The notes: a model not told the origin generated them from the sequence alone. Numbered from the stretch's first letter, positions 1 through 5,823 are shown. The stretch: 6,761 nt of DNA from an uncultured Desulfomonile sp. (GCA_937915285.1 CALDNG010000369.1:1-6761); one strand, 5' to 3'. Program-made: numbers and translations.

Positions 1-433
1 CGAGCTTACCCGAATTCTCCTCTCCAGGAAGTAAAGCCGCGTGAATCATTGGTCCAAATCGGCTCTCTGATACAAACCAGTGCCCATTCAGGGATTCCTT
101 CATCGTAATGGCTTTTTCTGGACACACGTGATAGCAGACAGAACAGCCTTCACAAGAATAGCCATCTATTGTTAATGAATCGCTAATGGCTTCGTAACGA
201 CAAACTTCTGCGCAAATACCGCATTTCACGCACTTGTAAACATCAATTTCGGCCTTCACGCCGCCCCAGAATTCTTTTTTTTCCAGCATCTGCGGCTGAA
301 GTATGATGTGCAGGTCTGCCGCGTCCACATCACAGTCAGCCATCACCTTGTTAGTGGATAAAAATCCGAACGAGGCTGTCAGACAGGTCTTTCCCGTTCC
401 TCCCTTGCCACTAATGATCACCATTTCTTTCAT
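1..433 (-). CDS. MinD-superfamily P-loop ATPase with inserted 2x[4Fe-4S] ferredoxin domain (second of two; C-terminus cut by window edge)
   Basis: The visible 144 residues begin with a deviant Walker A loop, SGKGGTGKT (residues 8-16), which has the extra lysine (K10) of the MinD/ParA/Mrp class. A DCDVDAAD segment follows at 33-40. A bacterial-type ferredoxin insert has two cysteine sets, C68/C71/C74/C78 and C94/C97/C100/C104-Pro, enough for two [4Fe-4S] clusters. This order (P-loop, ferredoxin, rest of ATPase) defines the COG1149-type family; the Walker B half lies beyond the window. The ATG at 433 is favoured over the ATG at 424 because AGGA sits 8 nt upstream and the codon overlaps the previous gene's stop as ATGA, which suggests translational coupling. 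With its upstream paralogue it probably forms a heterodimeric, cluster-bearing cytoplasmic ATPase, as proposed for ORP-locus MinD proteins. Family is secure; the precise role is inferred. Confidence 0.93.
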   Translation of the reverse strand, partial: MKEMVIISGKGGTGKTCLTASFGFLSTNKVMADCDVDAADLHIILQPQMLEKKEFWGGVKAEIDVYKCVKCGICAEVCRYEAISDSLTIDGYSCEGCSVCYHVCPEKAITMKESLNGHWFVSESRFGPMIHAALLPGEENSGKL

Positions 434-1299
434 GATTCACTTCCTGTGGGTGGCTCAGGGCTCTTGTCAGTCAGCCTCTTGATGCTCTCAAAGATCTCGA
501 GGAATTTCTGGGTGTACCCAGGGTTGGTCCTTATCAACATGTTTCCCCGTGAATATCCCTCGGCTATCTTACGGTCGAAAGGTATTTCGGCGAGAAGATG
601 TATCCCGGAATCGGCGCAATACTTGTGAACTTCCCTGTCACCGATGTCGCTTCGGTTGAGGACCACGCCCATCGGAACACCCAACTGGCGGATGGCTTCC
701 ACCGCTATACGCAGGTCATGTAATCCGAAAGGCGTGGGCTCGGTAACCAGGATTACGAAGTCTGTTCCCTTGACTGTGTTAATCACTGGACAGGAAGCCC
801 CCGGGGGCGCATCAAGAATGGCAATCTTGTCCCTGGTGATCCTCTTTTTAACTTCCTTAATTAAAGGTGGCGCCATCGCCTCACCAATTCTGATGCGACC
901 CTGAACAAAGTCAACTTCTCCGGCATTCCCTGTCTCGACTACCCCGAGTTCACGCGGGGCCTCAGATATAGCCTTCTCCGGACATAACAGAATACATCCG
1001 CCGCAACCGTGGCACAACTCTGGAAAAGTCAGGGTTGTCTTGCCTATGACAAGAATGGCGCTGAAATTGCAAACCTCACCGCATTTCCCGCACAAATTGC
1101 ACTTCTCCGGGTCAACCAGCGGAGTAGGTAGTGTCACTGCGCTTGATTCATATATGTCCGGAGCCATGAGTACATGGCAATTGGGTTCTTCTACGTCACA
1201 ATCAAGAATCTGGGCGCGATTTCCCAGGGAAGCCGCAAGGCTTGTAGCGATTGTAGTCTTACCCGTTCCGCCTTTTCCGCTAGCTACAGCAATTTGCAT
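430..1299 (-). CDS. MinD-superfamily P-loop ATPase with inserted 2x[4Fe-4S] ferredoxin domain (first of two)
   Basis: This is a complete 289-residue protein, the normal length for the family. The deviant Walker A is SGKGGTGKTT at 7-16 (signature lysine K9), with LDCDVEEPN at 32-40. The ferredoxin insert carries C67/C70/C73/C77 and C96/C99/C102/C106-Pro. A Walker B-like strand, IAILDAPPG, lies near 159-167 (D163), and a VTEPTPFG switch-like segment at 185-192. No signal peptide or membrane helix is visible, so it is probably cytoplasmic. It starts 15 nt after the NifX-like gene, with AAGAG about 8 nt before the ATG, and overlaps the next ATPase gene by 4 nt. Known relatives sit in ORP and other Fe-S or molybdenum-related loci and are thought to couple ATP hydrolysis to cluster transfer or redox sensing. 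The client here is probably one of the adjacent NifX-like proteins; that is inference. Confidence 0.95.
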   Translation of the reverse strand: MQIAVASGKGGTGKTTIATSLAASLGNRAQILDCDVEEPNCHVLMAPDIYESSAVTLPTPLVDPEKCNLCGKCGEVCNFSAILVIGKTTLTFPELCHGCGGCILLCPEKAISEAPRELGVVETGNAGEVDFVQGRIRIGEAMAPPLIKEVKKRITRDKIAILDAPPGASCPVINTVKGTDFVILVTEPTPFGLHDLRIAVEAIRQLGVPMGVVLNRSDIGDREVHKYCADSGIHLLAEIPFDRKIAEGYSRGNMLIRTNPGYTQKFLEIFESIKRLTDKSPEPPTGSES

Positions 1300-1314
1300 T
1301 TTATAACTCTTGGT

Positions 1315-1674
1315 CTACCAATGGGCTTCGGCATTCGGCTTGTCAGCGAACCCGACTCCATCCTTCAGGAATTTCTGAATGACATCCTTAACCAGGCCCG
1401 ACTGGTCCGAACCGACCTTGATGCCGGCGGCCTGAAGAGCAGTGAAAGCATTCGGTCCGCAATGTCCTGTCAGAAGAACATTTACCCCTCTATCCGCAAG
1501 ACTCTTGGCAGCCTGTATTCCAGCCCCACGCATTGCATTAACATTGGTCATGTTATCTATGACCTCCAGGAGTTCCCCTTCGGTGTTTACAACCAGAATA
1601 AATGGGGCTCGTCCGAAGCGAGGGTCCATGGGGGAGTCAAGAGTCTTTCCATTGGCTGTTATTGCTATTTTCAT
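1315..1674 (-). CDS. NifX/NifB-C-domain (PF02579-like) metal-cluster-binding protein, 119 aa
   Basis: This is a small single-domain protein of the dinitrogenase iron-molybdenum cofactor family (NifX, NafY, NifB C-terminus, ORP). It opens with a MKIAIT beta strand, then the family hallmark LDSPMDPRFGRAPFILVV (12-29). LLTGHCGPNAFTALQAAGIKV follows at 67-87 and contains the only cysteine, C72. The RNase-H-like fold of this family holds or carries Fe/Mo-S clusters. A TAGGT-like ribosome site precedes the ATG at 1674. The gene sits 15 nt after another NifX-like gene and 15 nt before a ferredoxin-ATPase gene, so all belong to one transcript. No nitrogenase gene is visible, so a role in FeMo-cofactor synthesis is not implied. 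Either this protein or its neighbour could be the counterpart of the Desulfovibrio orange protein; the sequence alone does not decide. Confidence 0.93.
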   Translation of the reverse strand: MKIAITANGKTLDSPMDPRFGRAPFILVVNTEGELLEVIDNMTNVNAMRGAGIQAAKSLADRGVNVLLTGHCGPNAFTALQAAGIKVGSDQSGLVKDVIQKFLKDGVGFADKPNAEAHW

Positions 1675-1689
1675 TTTTATGTACCTACG

Positions 1690-2073
1690 TTAGAAGCCTC
1701 CACCGCCGCCACAAACCTGGTGTTGGGCTATCAGTTGGAGCTTACCGCTGAGCATTTCGTTAACAACTGATTGGACTGTCTCGCCCTCGGGGCCATAATA
1801 GACCTCGATCCCGACCTGCTGAAAACCCATGAGCGGTCTCATGCCTATGCCACCCACTATCAGGGCATGAGCGCCACTTCTATGCAGGATATTAACAGGG
1901 GCAAAACATCCGCCCTGCACGTGCGGGGGATTGTCCACCAGAGATACTTCCTTGATCTGTCCATCTTCGAGATGAATGAGTGTGAAAAGGTCGCAGTGTC
2001 CAAAATGTCCTGCTCTCATGGCTTCAAGGCCACCCGGCCTCATTGATGGAACTGCTATAGTCGTTACCGGCAT
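1690..2073 (-). CDS. NifX/ORP-like (PF02579-like) metal-cluster-binding protein with CGGGGGF tail, 127 aa
   Basis: This is a second NifX-family protein, diverged from its downstream neighbour. Visible family landmarks are TTIAVPS (4-10), AGHFGHCDLFTLI (21-33, where the neighbour has DPRFGRAPF), VDNPPH (46-51), and the core strand ALIVGGIGMRPLMGFQQVGIEVY (70-92). Cysteines are C27, C56 and C121; the chain ends in a glycine-rich CGGGGGF (121-127) that could be a flexible metal ligand or docking tail. The start is firm: AGGAG lies 7 nt before the ATG. The gene follows the Mrp gene after about 70 nt and precedes the second NifX-like gene by 15 nt. In Desulfovibrio, ORP of this family binds a Mo-S-Cu-S-Mo cluster and works with Mrp and MinD-type ATPases. 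The equivalent job here is an inference from gene neighbourhood and fold family. Confidence 0.92.
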   Translation of the reverse strand: MPVTTIAVPSMRPGGLEAMRAGHFGHCDLFTLIHLEDGQIKEVSLVDNPPHVQGGCFAPVNILHRSGAHALIVGGIGMRPLMGFQQVGIEVYYGPEGETVQSVVNEMLSGKLQLIAQHQVCGGGGGF

Positions 2074-2143
2074 TTTCCAACTCCTGTATGAGAAATTTAG
2101 TATTCAGCTCACAAGTTTCCGGGAATGTTCACGCTACCCCGTA

Positions 2144-3031
2144 TCACTTGGAAGAGGCGATTGATTCGTCAATGGCTTTCGCCAGGTTAATGAAGGCCAC
2201 ACTGCTTGGCGCGTCCGGATTTTCAAGAGTGAGCGGAGAGCCAGAATCCCCACCGATGACTATTTGAGGGTCAATCGGAATGGCGCCCAGGAAGGGGGTC
2301 TCCAGTTCAATGGAAGCCCGGTGACCACCACCTGTTTTGAACAGGTCTATCGCTCCACCGCAGTGAGGGCATGACATTCCGCTCATGTTTTCAACTATTC
2401 CAAGTATGTTCATATTCAGGGACCGCGCGAAAACCACAGATTTACGCGAATCCAGCAGAGCCACATCCTGGGGTGTCGTAACGATTACCGTCCACAGGGG
2501 CTGACCCATTAACTGTGCAATACTTAGAGGCTCATCACCCGTGCCAGGAGGGAGGTCGATGATGAGGTAGTCAAGTTCCCCCCAATTAACATCACCGATG
2601 AATTGCTGGAAGAGTGAATGTTTCATCGGCCCGCGCCAGGCTATAGGAGTGTCCTGATCCTGAACGAGGAAGCCCATCGAGATTACTTTGATACCGTTTT
2701 CCGACAATACCGGCTCCAGACCTTCAGCCGAAACATTGGGCGCAATGTGATCGACCCCAAGCATCTTGGGGACGTTTGGTCCATGAACGTCACCGTCAAA
2801 AAGTCCTACTTTCTTACCCATCGACGCCAATGCTGAAGCCAGGTTCACAGCAACGGTTGATTTACCGACCCCGCCCTTTCCACTCATCACCGCCAACCGG
2901 CATTTGATCCTGGATAGTTTTTGAAGTGAGCGCTCTTCAGCATGCTTGCGCTGAGTGTCAGAAGAACAGGAGGCAGATGATGAACAACTGCCACATGTTT
3001 GTTCTGAGCCGCATTGTGTTTCTTCGGTCAT
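2144..3031 (-). CDS. mrp: Mrp/NBP35/ApbC-family P-loop ATPase (Fe-S cluster carrier) with N-terminal Cys cluster
   Basis: This 295-residue protein belongs to the Mrp/ApbC/NBP35 family, dimeric ATPases that carry and transfer [4Fe-4S] clusters. The deviant Walker [11 protein letters not shown] is at 50-59, DGDVHGPN at 79-86, the Walker B region [11 protein letters not shown] at 156-166, and the cluster-bridging CPHC at 221-224 inside the family signature [12 protein letters not shown]. The N-terminus adds C7, C13, C16 and C22 (C-x5-C-x2-C-x5-C), recalling the N-terminal ferredoxin-like motif of eukaryotic Nbp35 but with shorter first spacing. The ATG at 3031 is chosen because AAGAGG lies 5 nt upstream; a 15-residue GTG extension (3076) has no convincing ribosome site. 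The position just ahead of two NifX-like genes matches the ORP loci of Desulfovibrio, where an Mrp protein is a complex member. It probably loads or matures the cluster on those partners (inferred). Confidence 0.95.
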   Translation of the reverse strand: MTEETQCGSEQTCGSCSSSASCSSDTQRKHAEERSLQKLSRIKCRLAVMSGKGGVGKSTVAVNLASALASMGKKVGLFDGDVHGPNVPKMLGVDHIAPNVSAEGLEPVLSENGIKVISMGFLVQDQDTPIAWRGPMKHSLFQQFIGDVNWGELDYLIIDLPPGTGDEPLSIAQLMGQPLWTVIVTTPQDVALLDSRKSVVFARSLNMNILGIVENMSGMSCPHCGGAIDLFKTGGGHRASIELETPFLGAIPIDPQIVIGGDSGSPLTLENPDAPSSVAFINLAKAIDESIASSK

Positions 3032-3036
3032 TGTAG

Positions 3037-3042
3037 CCTCTT
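3037..3042 (-). promoter_or_regulatory. Ribosome binding site that decides the Mrp start
   Basis: On the minus strand AAGAGG is followed by 5 nt (CTACA) and the ATG at 3031. The only longer start, GTG at 3076, is preceded by TTCCGAATCTC with no purine-rich site. The resulting protein starts directly at the cysteine-rich segment. Confidence 0.7.
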
Positions 3043-3204
3043 GAAAAAAAGATTGAAATGGAGCCAAAAAGCCCACGAGATTCGGAATTAATAAATTATG
3101 CCGGCCCTAAAATCCAGTAACTTCGTTTATCAATGCGACAATCCGGGGCTTTAAAATTGGCCGCAGAAATTCTAACCGTTTGTAATACCATTGAAATAAA
3201 TGCA

Positions 3205-3269
3205 GGCCACTGATTCCAACCTCCCGATACGCTTACCCTTCAAAAATCGCGATAGTCGAATCAGTGGCC
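3205..3269. repeat. Perfect 12-bp inverted repeat between the DUF5320-like and Mrp genes
   Basis: GGCCACTGATTC (3205-3216) and its exact reverse complement GAATCAGTGGCC (3258-3269) flank a 41-nt spacer that contains the small palindrome ATCGCGAT (3246-3253). It begins about 18 nt past the stop codon of the DUF5320-like gene. Read on the minus strand, the stem is followed by a moderately T-rich stretch (GCATTTATTTC), so it could act as a weak terminator, attenuator or processing hairpin in the gap before mrp. No poly-T tract is present, so a standard terminator is not claimed. It could also be a dispersed palindromic repeat; only one copy is visible. Confidence 0.6.
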
Positions 3270-3287
3270 CAAAGCCTGTCCGGACGG

Positions 3288-3614
3288 TCAGCCGGTCGGA
3301 TTCGATTTGAGATTCGCCAGTCGAATCTCCAGATCCCTTATTCTTTCACGGGCCTGAGATAATTCCTCCTGAATCTGCATGGTTTCATCTTGTACAGAAT
3401 CAGACCCGAAAAATTGACCTCTCTGTCCCCTTCCGGCGTTCCGCATCCCTGCTCCACGACCCATGCCGCAACCAGATGGCCTTCCACCCCGACCCAGACC
3501 ATAACCTGAAGCAGTTCCGCCAGCCTGCTTGTCTAGTACATTTAAGCATCGACCAGCGCCTCGTCCAGTCCTCGGCCCATTTCCAATCGGGCCAGTCTGA
3601 TCGAATCCAGGCAT
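3288..3614 (-). CDS. DUF5320-like small Gly/Arg-rich protein with C-terminal coiled coil, 108 aa
   Basis: The protein opens with MPGFDQTGPIGNGPRTGRGAG, the characteristic start of a widespread, uncharacterised family of small anaerobe proteins (DUF5320-like). A glycine/arginine-rich middle with only two cysteines (C23 and C49) runs to about residue 70. A charged heptad-like segment, roughly 76-104 (rich in E, R, Q and L), then predicts a coiled coil. Length and layout fit the family. The ATG at 3614 is supported by AGGAG 8 nt upstream; the in-frame TTG at 3638 would add eight untypical residues. Relatives are commonly found next to NifX-like and MinD-type ATPase genes, consistent with its place at the head of this gene set. 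It may be a scaffold, small partner or metal-responsive accessory; the function is unknown. It is separated from mrp by about 255 nt, so it could have its own transcript. Confidence 0.85.
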   Translation of the reverse strand: MPGFDQTGPIGNGPRTGRGAGRCLNVLDKQAGGTASGYGLGRGGRPSGCGMGRGAGMRNAGRGQRGQFFGSDSVQDETMQIQEELSQARERIRDLEIRLANLKSNPTG

Positions 3615-3622
3615 TTTTAGCT

Positions 3623-3627
3623 CTCCT
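3623..3627 (-). promoter_or_regulatory. Ribosome binding site of the DUF5320-like gene
   Basis: AGGAG, within a longer purine run GAGAGGAGAG on the minus strand, lies 8 nt before the ATG at 3614. It fixes that start over the upstream in-frame TTG at 3638. Confidence 0.7.
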
Positions 3628-3679
3628 CTCCCCGCCAAATTGAGCGGGATTCAGAAATAAAGTTTAACAGATGGTCTTG

Positions 3680-3713
3680 AGTGGCTGTCATCAGGAACAG
3701 CCACTGTTGTCAA
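3680..3713 (-). promoter_or_regulatory. Hairpin/operator-like inverted repeat beside a TTGACA box, upstream of the metal-cluster gene set
   Basis: On the minus strand a perfect -35-like TTGACA (3713-3708) is followed 2 nt later by a perfect 9-bp inverted repeat, AGTGGCTGT / ACAGCCACT (arms 3697-3705 and 3680-3688), with an 8-nt loop. The repeat covers the spacer and the place of the -10 box. The sequence at the correct distance (TGACAG) is a poor -10, so a constitutive sigma-70 promoter is not well supported. A protein-binding operator or activator-dependent promoter about 70 nt before the ATG at 3614 is the best reading. No T-tract follows on either strand, so it is not a normal terminator. 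Confidence 0.4.
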
Positions 3714-3736
3714 GCAAACAATCGAAACAAGCATCA

Positions 3737-3750
3737 TTGAACGTGTTCAA
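3737..3750. promoter_or_regulatory. Small palindrome TTGAAC-GT-GTTCAA, possible regulator site
   Basis: Perfect 6-bp arms (3737-3742 and 3745-3750) with a 2-nt centre, as is typical of sites for dimeric helix-turn-helix proteins. It lies in the divergent intergenic region, 24 nt beyond the TTGACA box. No regulator gene is visible in the window, so the identification rests on symmetry and location only. Confidence 0.3.
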
Positions 3751-3771
3751 GCCAGACGAAAGTAGGAGGTT

Positions 3772-3819
3772 TAGAGAGTCTGTTTTGATAGCCTGATCTA
3801 TCAAACTTTGTACTCTCTA
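3772..3819. repeat. Two-part long palindrome (hairpin) in the divergent intergenic region
   Basis: The outer arms TAGAGAGT (3772-3779) and ACTCTCTA (3812-3819) are exact reverse complements. Nested inside are TTTGATAG (3784-3791) and CTATCAAA (3798-3805) around a 6-nt loop, with an internal loop of 4 and 6 nt. That gives 16 paired positions over 48 nt. Neither side has a poly-T tract, so a terminator is unlikely. It could be an operator pair, an RNA hairpin or a remnant of a mobile element end. Confidence 0.55.
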
Positions 3820-4169
3820 CTTTTGTAGTTTAAGCATTATTGGGGTTAGGCGCAATAGATATTTTTATTTTTTTGCGAGTAATTGTACGATTTAGTTTGG
3901 CTATTATCGCTGAAAATAGCTCAGTGATTGGATCACAGCCGGACAAAGAATGTTCACCAAACGCTTCGAGGCAGTCATGGACATGCGCCCAGCCGGAAGT
4001 TTGGCCGACGGTTTTACGATGTCCATGCCAAGGTAAACTTGACGATTGTTCGGTTGGGGGCTGAGAAACTTTTATGGTAACCTTTGAGTAAATCGGTTCA
4101 TGGAAAAATTAGATTCTGTTTTGGTGTTAGGGGATGTATTATTGTAGGTTAGTCTGAACATAGCATCCC
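3820..4169. other. Non-coding upstream region of the epimerase gene
   Basis: No convincing gene is seen. The left part (about 3855-3900) is very AT-rich. A 9-bp inverted repeat, CATGGACAT (3976-3984) / ATGTCCATG (4019-4027), spans a more GC-rich patch that differs in composition from its surroundings. A TATTAT box at 4137-4142, about 28 nt before the ATG, is a possible -10 for the epimerase, but the matching -35 (TTCTGT at 4114-4119, 17-nt spacing) is poor. A 74-codon open frame at 3840-4064 has no ribosome site and no recognisable motif, and is taken as chance. Confidence 0.5.
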
Positions 4170-5165
4170 ATGAAAGCTGGTGAATTTATGACTGATTTCG
4201 AAAGAAAAACCTTTGTGGTCACAGGTGGGGCTGGTTTCATCGGCAGTCATCTGATAGAAGAGCTGGTGAAAAAAGGCGCAAGGGTTCGCGCTGTCGACAA
4301 CTTTAGCACTGGCAAGCAAGAGAATATAGAATCGTTGCGAACCATATTGGGAGACAGAAGCAATGACCTGGAATTGATACGGGGCGACATCAGGGACCTG
4401 GAACTCCTGAAATCAGCCACTGCTGGAGTCGATGGTGTTTTTCATCAGGCTGCCCTTGGTAGTGTGCCTCGATCAGTGGCGGATCCCATTACAACACAGG
4501 ACGTAAACGCGGATGGAACACTGAACGTGTTTTGGGCGGCTCATCTCAACAAGATTCCAAGAGTGGTTTTTGCATCCTCTTCTTCAGTGTATGGGGATAG
4601 TGAGGTTCTTCCGAAGAAAGAGGGCAATGAAGGGTCTCCGTTGTCACCGTATGCGCTTACCAAAAAGATCAACGAGGATCACAGCAAGCTCTTCATGAGC
4701 CTGTATGGCCTTGAAACGGTTGGACTGAGATACTTCAATGTCTATGGCCCGAGACAGGACCCGGAATCTGAATACGCTGCTGTAATTCCGAGATTTGTCA
4801 CGTGCCTGCTCAAAGGCGTATCGCCGACAGTTTACGGTTCGGGACTGCAGAGTAGGGACTTCACGTTCGTGAAAGATGTAGTTCAGGCCAACATTCTCGC
4901 AATGGTATCACCATCGGCCTGCTGCGGACGCTCTTACAACATCGGGCGCGGTGATCAGGTCAATCTGCTTGAACTGCTCGAAGTGCTTCAGGAATTACTT
5001 GGCACATCCATCAAGCCATTCCATGATTCGCCCAGGCCAGGGGATGTCATGCACTCCAGCGCCGACGCTTCAGACGCAAAAAACAAAATCGGCTTCTCAG
5101 CCGACTGTGATCTCAGAACAGGATTGTCACAGAGCATCGACTGGTATAGAAATCACCTCGGATAG
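4170..5165 (+). CDS. NAD-dependent nucleotide-sugar 4-epimerase/dehydratase (extended SDR, GalE/WbpP-like)
   Basis: This 331-residue extended short-chain dehydrogenase is likely to act on a UDP-hexose or UDP-N-acetylhexosamine for surface polysaccharide synthesis in the cytoplasm. The Rossmann motif TGGAGFIGSH is at 18-27, VDNFSTG at 42-48 and RGDIRD at 71-76. HQAALGSVPRSV at 92-103 resembles the WbpP/TviC branch of UDP-GlcNAc(A) 4-epimerases. The catalytic SSSSVYG strand is at 136-142 with Y161-x3-K165 (YALTK), then RYFNVYGPRQ at 187-196, the substrate-binding SRDFTFVKDV at 228-237 and RPGDV at 289-293. Length is normal and all key residues are present. Two starts are possible: ATG 4170, or ATG 4188 (MTDFERK), which has a weak GGTGA before it and gives a more usual distance to the Rossmann motif. 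It is monocistronic, ending in a terminator. Exact substrate cannot be told from sequence alone. Confidence 0.93.
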   Translation: MKAGEFMTDFERKTFVVTGGAGFIGSHLIEELVKKGARVRAVDNFSTGKQENIESLRTILGDRSNDLELIRGDIRDLELLKSATAGVDGVFHQAALGSVPRSVADPITTQDVNADGTLNVFWAAHLNKIPRVVFASSSSVYGDSEVLPKKEGNEGSPLSPYALTKKINEDHSKLFMSLYGLETVGLRYFNVYGPRQDPESEYAAVIPRFVTCLLKGVSPTVYGSGLQSRDFTFVKDVVQANILAMVSPSACCGRSYNIGRGDQVNLLELLEVLQELLGTSIKPFHDSPRPGDVMHSSADASDAKNKIGFSADCDLRTGLSQSIDWYRNHLG

Positions 5166-5183
5166 AACTTCCGCCAGGCAAAC

Positions 5184-5220
5184 AAGCCCCGCAGACTTAT
5201 ACGGTCCAGGGGCTTTTTTT
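5184..5220 (+). terminator. Rho-independent terminator after the epimerase gene
   Basis: Arms AAGCCCC (5184-5190) and GGGGCTT (5209-5215) form a perfect 7-bp stem with an 18-nt loop. The T-run 5214-5220 follows immediately. It begins 18 nt after the epimerase stop, so the downstream glycosyltransferase needs its own promoter. Confidence 0.85.
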
Positions 5221-5823
5221 GTCGCTAACGCGCCCCCATCAAGAGATCGAGATGAATTCCAAACAATATCTTAGAACAGGTTGATGATTGTACTTAATTA
5301 CACAGTACTTTAGCTGCGCAAAAACAAATATAGTCCGACCCTAACCCCTATACCCTCAGCCGGACTAAAAAACTGAACGATAATTCAGTTGATTTAAAAT
5401 TTAAAATGTAATGAAGACTTATCTCATGTGGCGTGAGGTTTTGTCAAACTATAAAACACTTTAATACCAATAACATAATTATATTAAATGGCTCAGCCTA
5501 TTCATGAAAAACTGCTTTATGTTAAGGGGTCCAACCTCTAAACATCGGAAGGTTGCCTTGAGACAGACTCATACCATGAAGAACCTTTGGTGTTACGGAT
5601 TTTTGCGACAAAGGCATGAGTAGAATTGCTACGCTTGTTCGATTGCATCAGGGTGTAAATGAACCGAACACTTTTTTTGGGCTTTTCTGGATAATCCTTT
5701 GAGGATGTCTAATACGGCGCAGATGACTCATGCTTCGTTTTGTGCTAGTTGTTTGAAACAAAAATCGCCGCTAAGGCTCACACTTGTTGGCTCTCCGTTT
5801 TCAGAGGCTCAAGCTGGATTACA
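5221..5823. other. Long AT-rich non-coding stretch with several small inverted repeats
   Basis: No gene is supported here. The base composition is clearly more AT-rich than the flanking genes. Inverted repeats seen are TAGTCCG/CGGACTA (5331-5337, 5361-5367), AACTGAA/TTCAGTT (5371-5377, 5384-5390), CAACCT/AGGTTG (within about 5532-5555), and a nested pair ACTCAT/ATGAGT with CCTTTG/CAAAGG (5567-5621). A weak G-U-containing stem before a run of seven T (about 5650-5678) could end a short transcript. The 84-codon frame at 5699-5950 overlaps the glycosyltransferase in another frame and is rejected. A promoter for the glycosyltransferase should lie here but no clear box pair is seen. Confidence 0.5.

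Noticed and set aside
1174..1770. A 198-codon open frame on the plus strand
   Set aside because: It lies antisense to the two NifX-like genes and the first ferredoxin ATPase, all of which have clear family motifs and ribosome sites on the minus strand; its own product has no recognisable motif.
1315..2073. Nitrogenase cofactor (nif) cluster interpretation
   Set aside because: The NifX-family fold is shared with ORP and many non-nif proteins, and no nifH, D, K, E, N or full NifB is present in the window.
3032..3076. GTG start at 3076 for Mrp, adding 15 residues
   Set aside because: No purine-rich site precedes it, while the ATG at 3031 has AAGAGG at proper distance and begins directly at the Cys-rich segment.
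3093..3120. Possible sigma-70 promoter for mrp (TTACTG, 16 nt, TAATTT on the minus strand)
   Set aside because: Both boxes are poor matches and AT-rich boxes of this quality occur by chance here; not strong enough to list as a feature.
3840..4064. A 74-codon plus-strand frame with several cysteines
   Set aside because: No ribosome site precedes it, the start lies in AT-rich non-coding DNA, and the cysteines do not form a known zinc or Fe-S motif.
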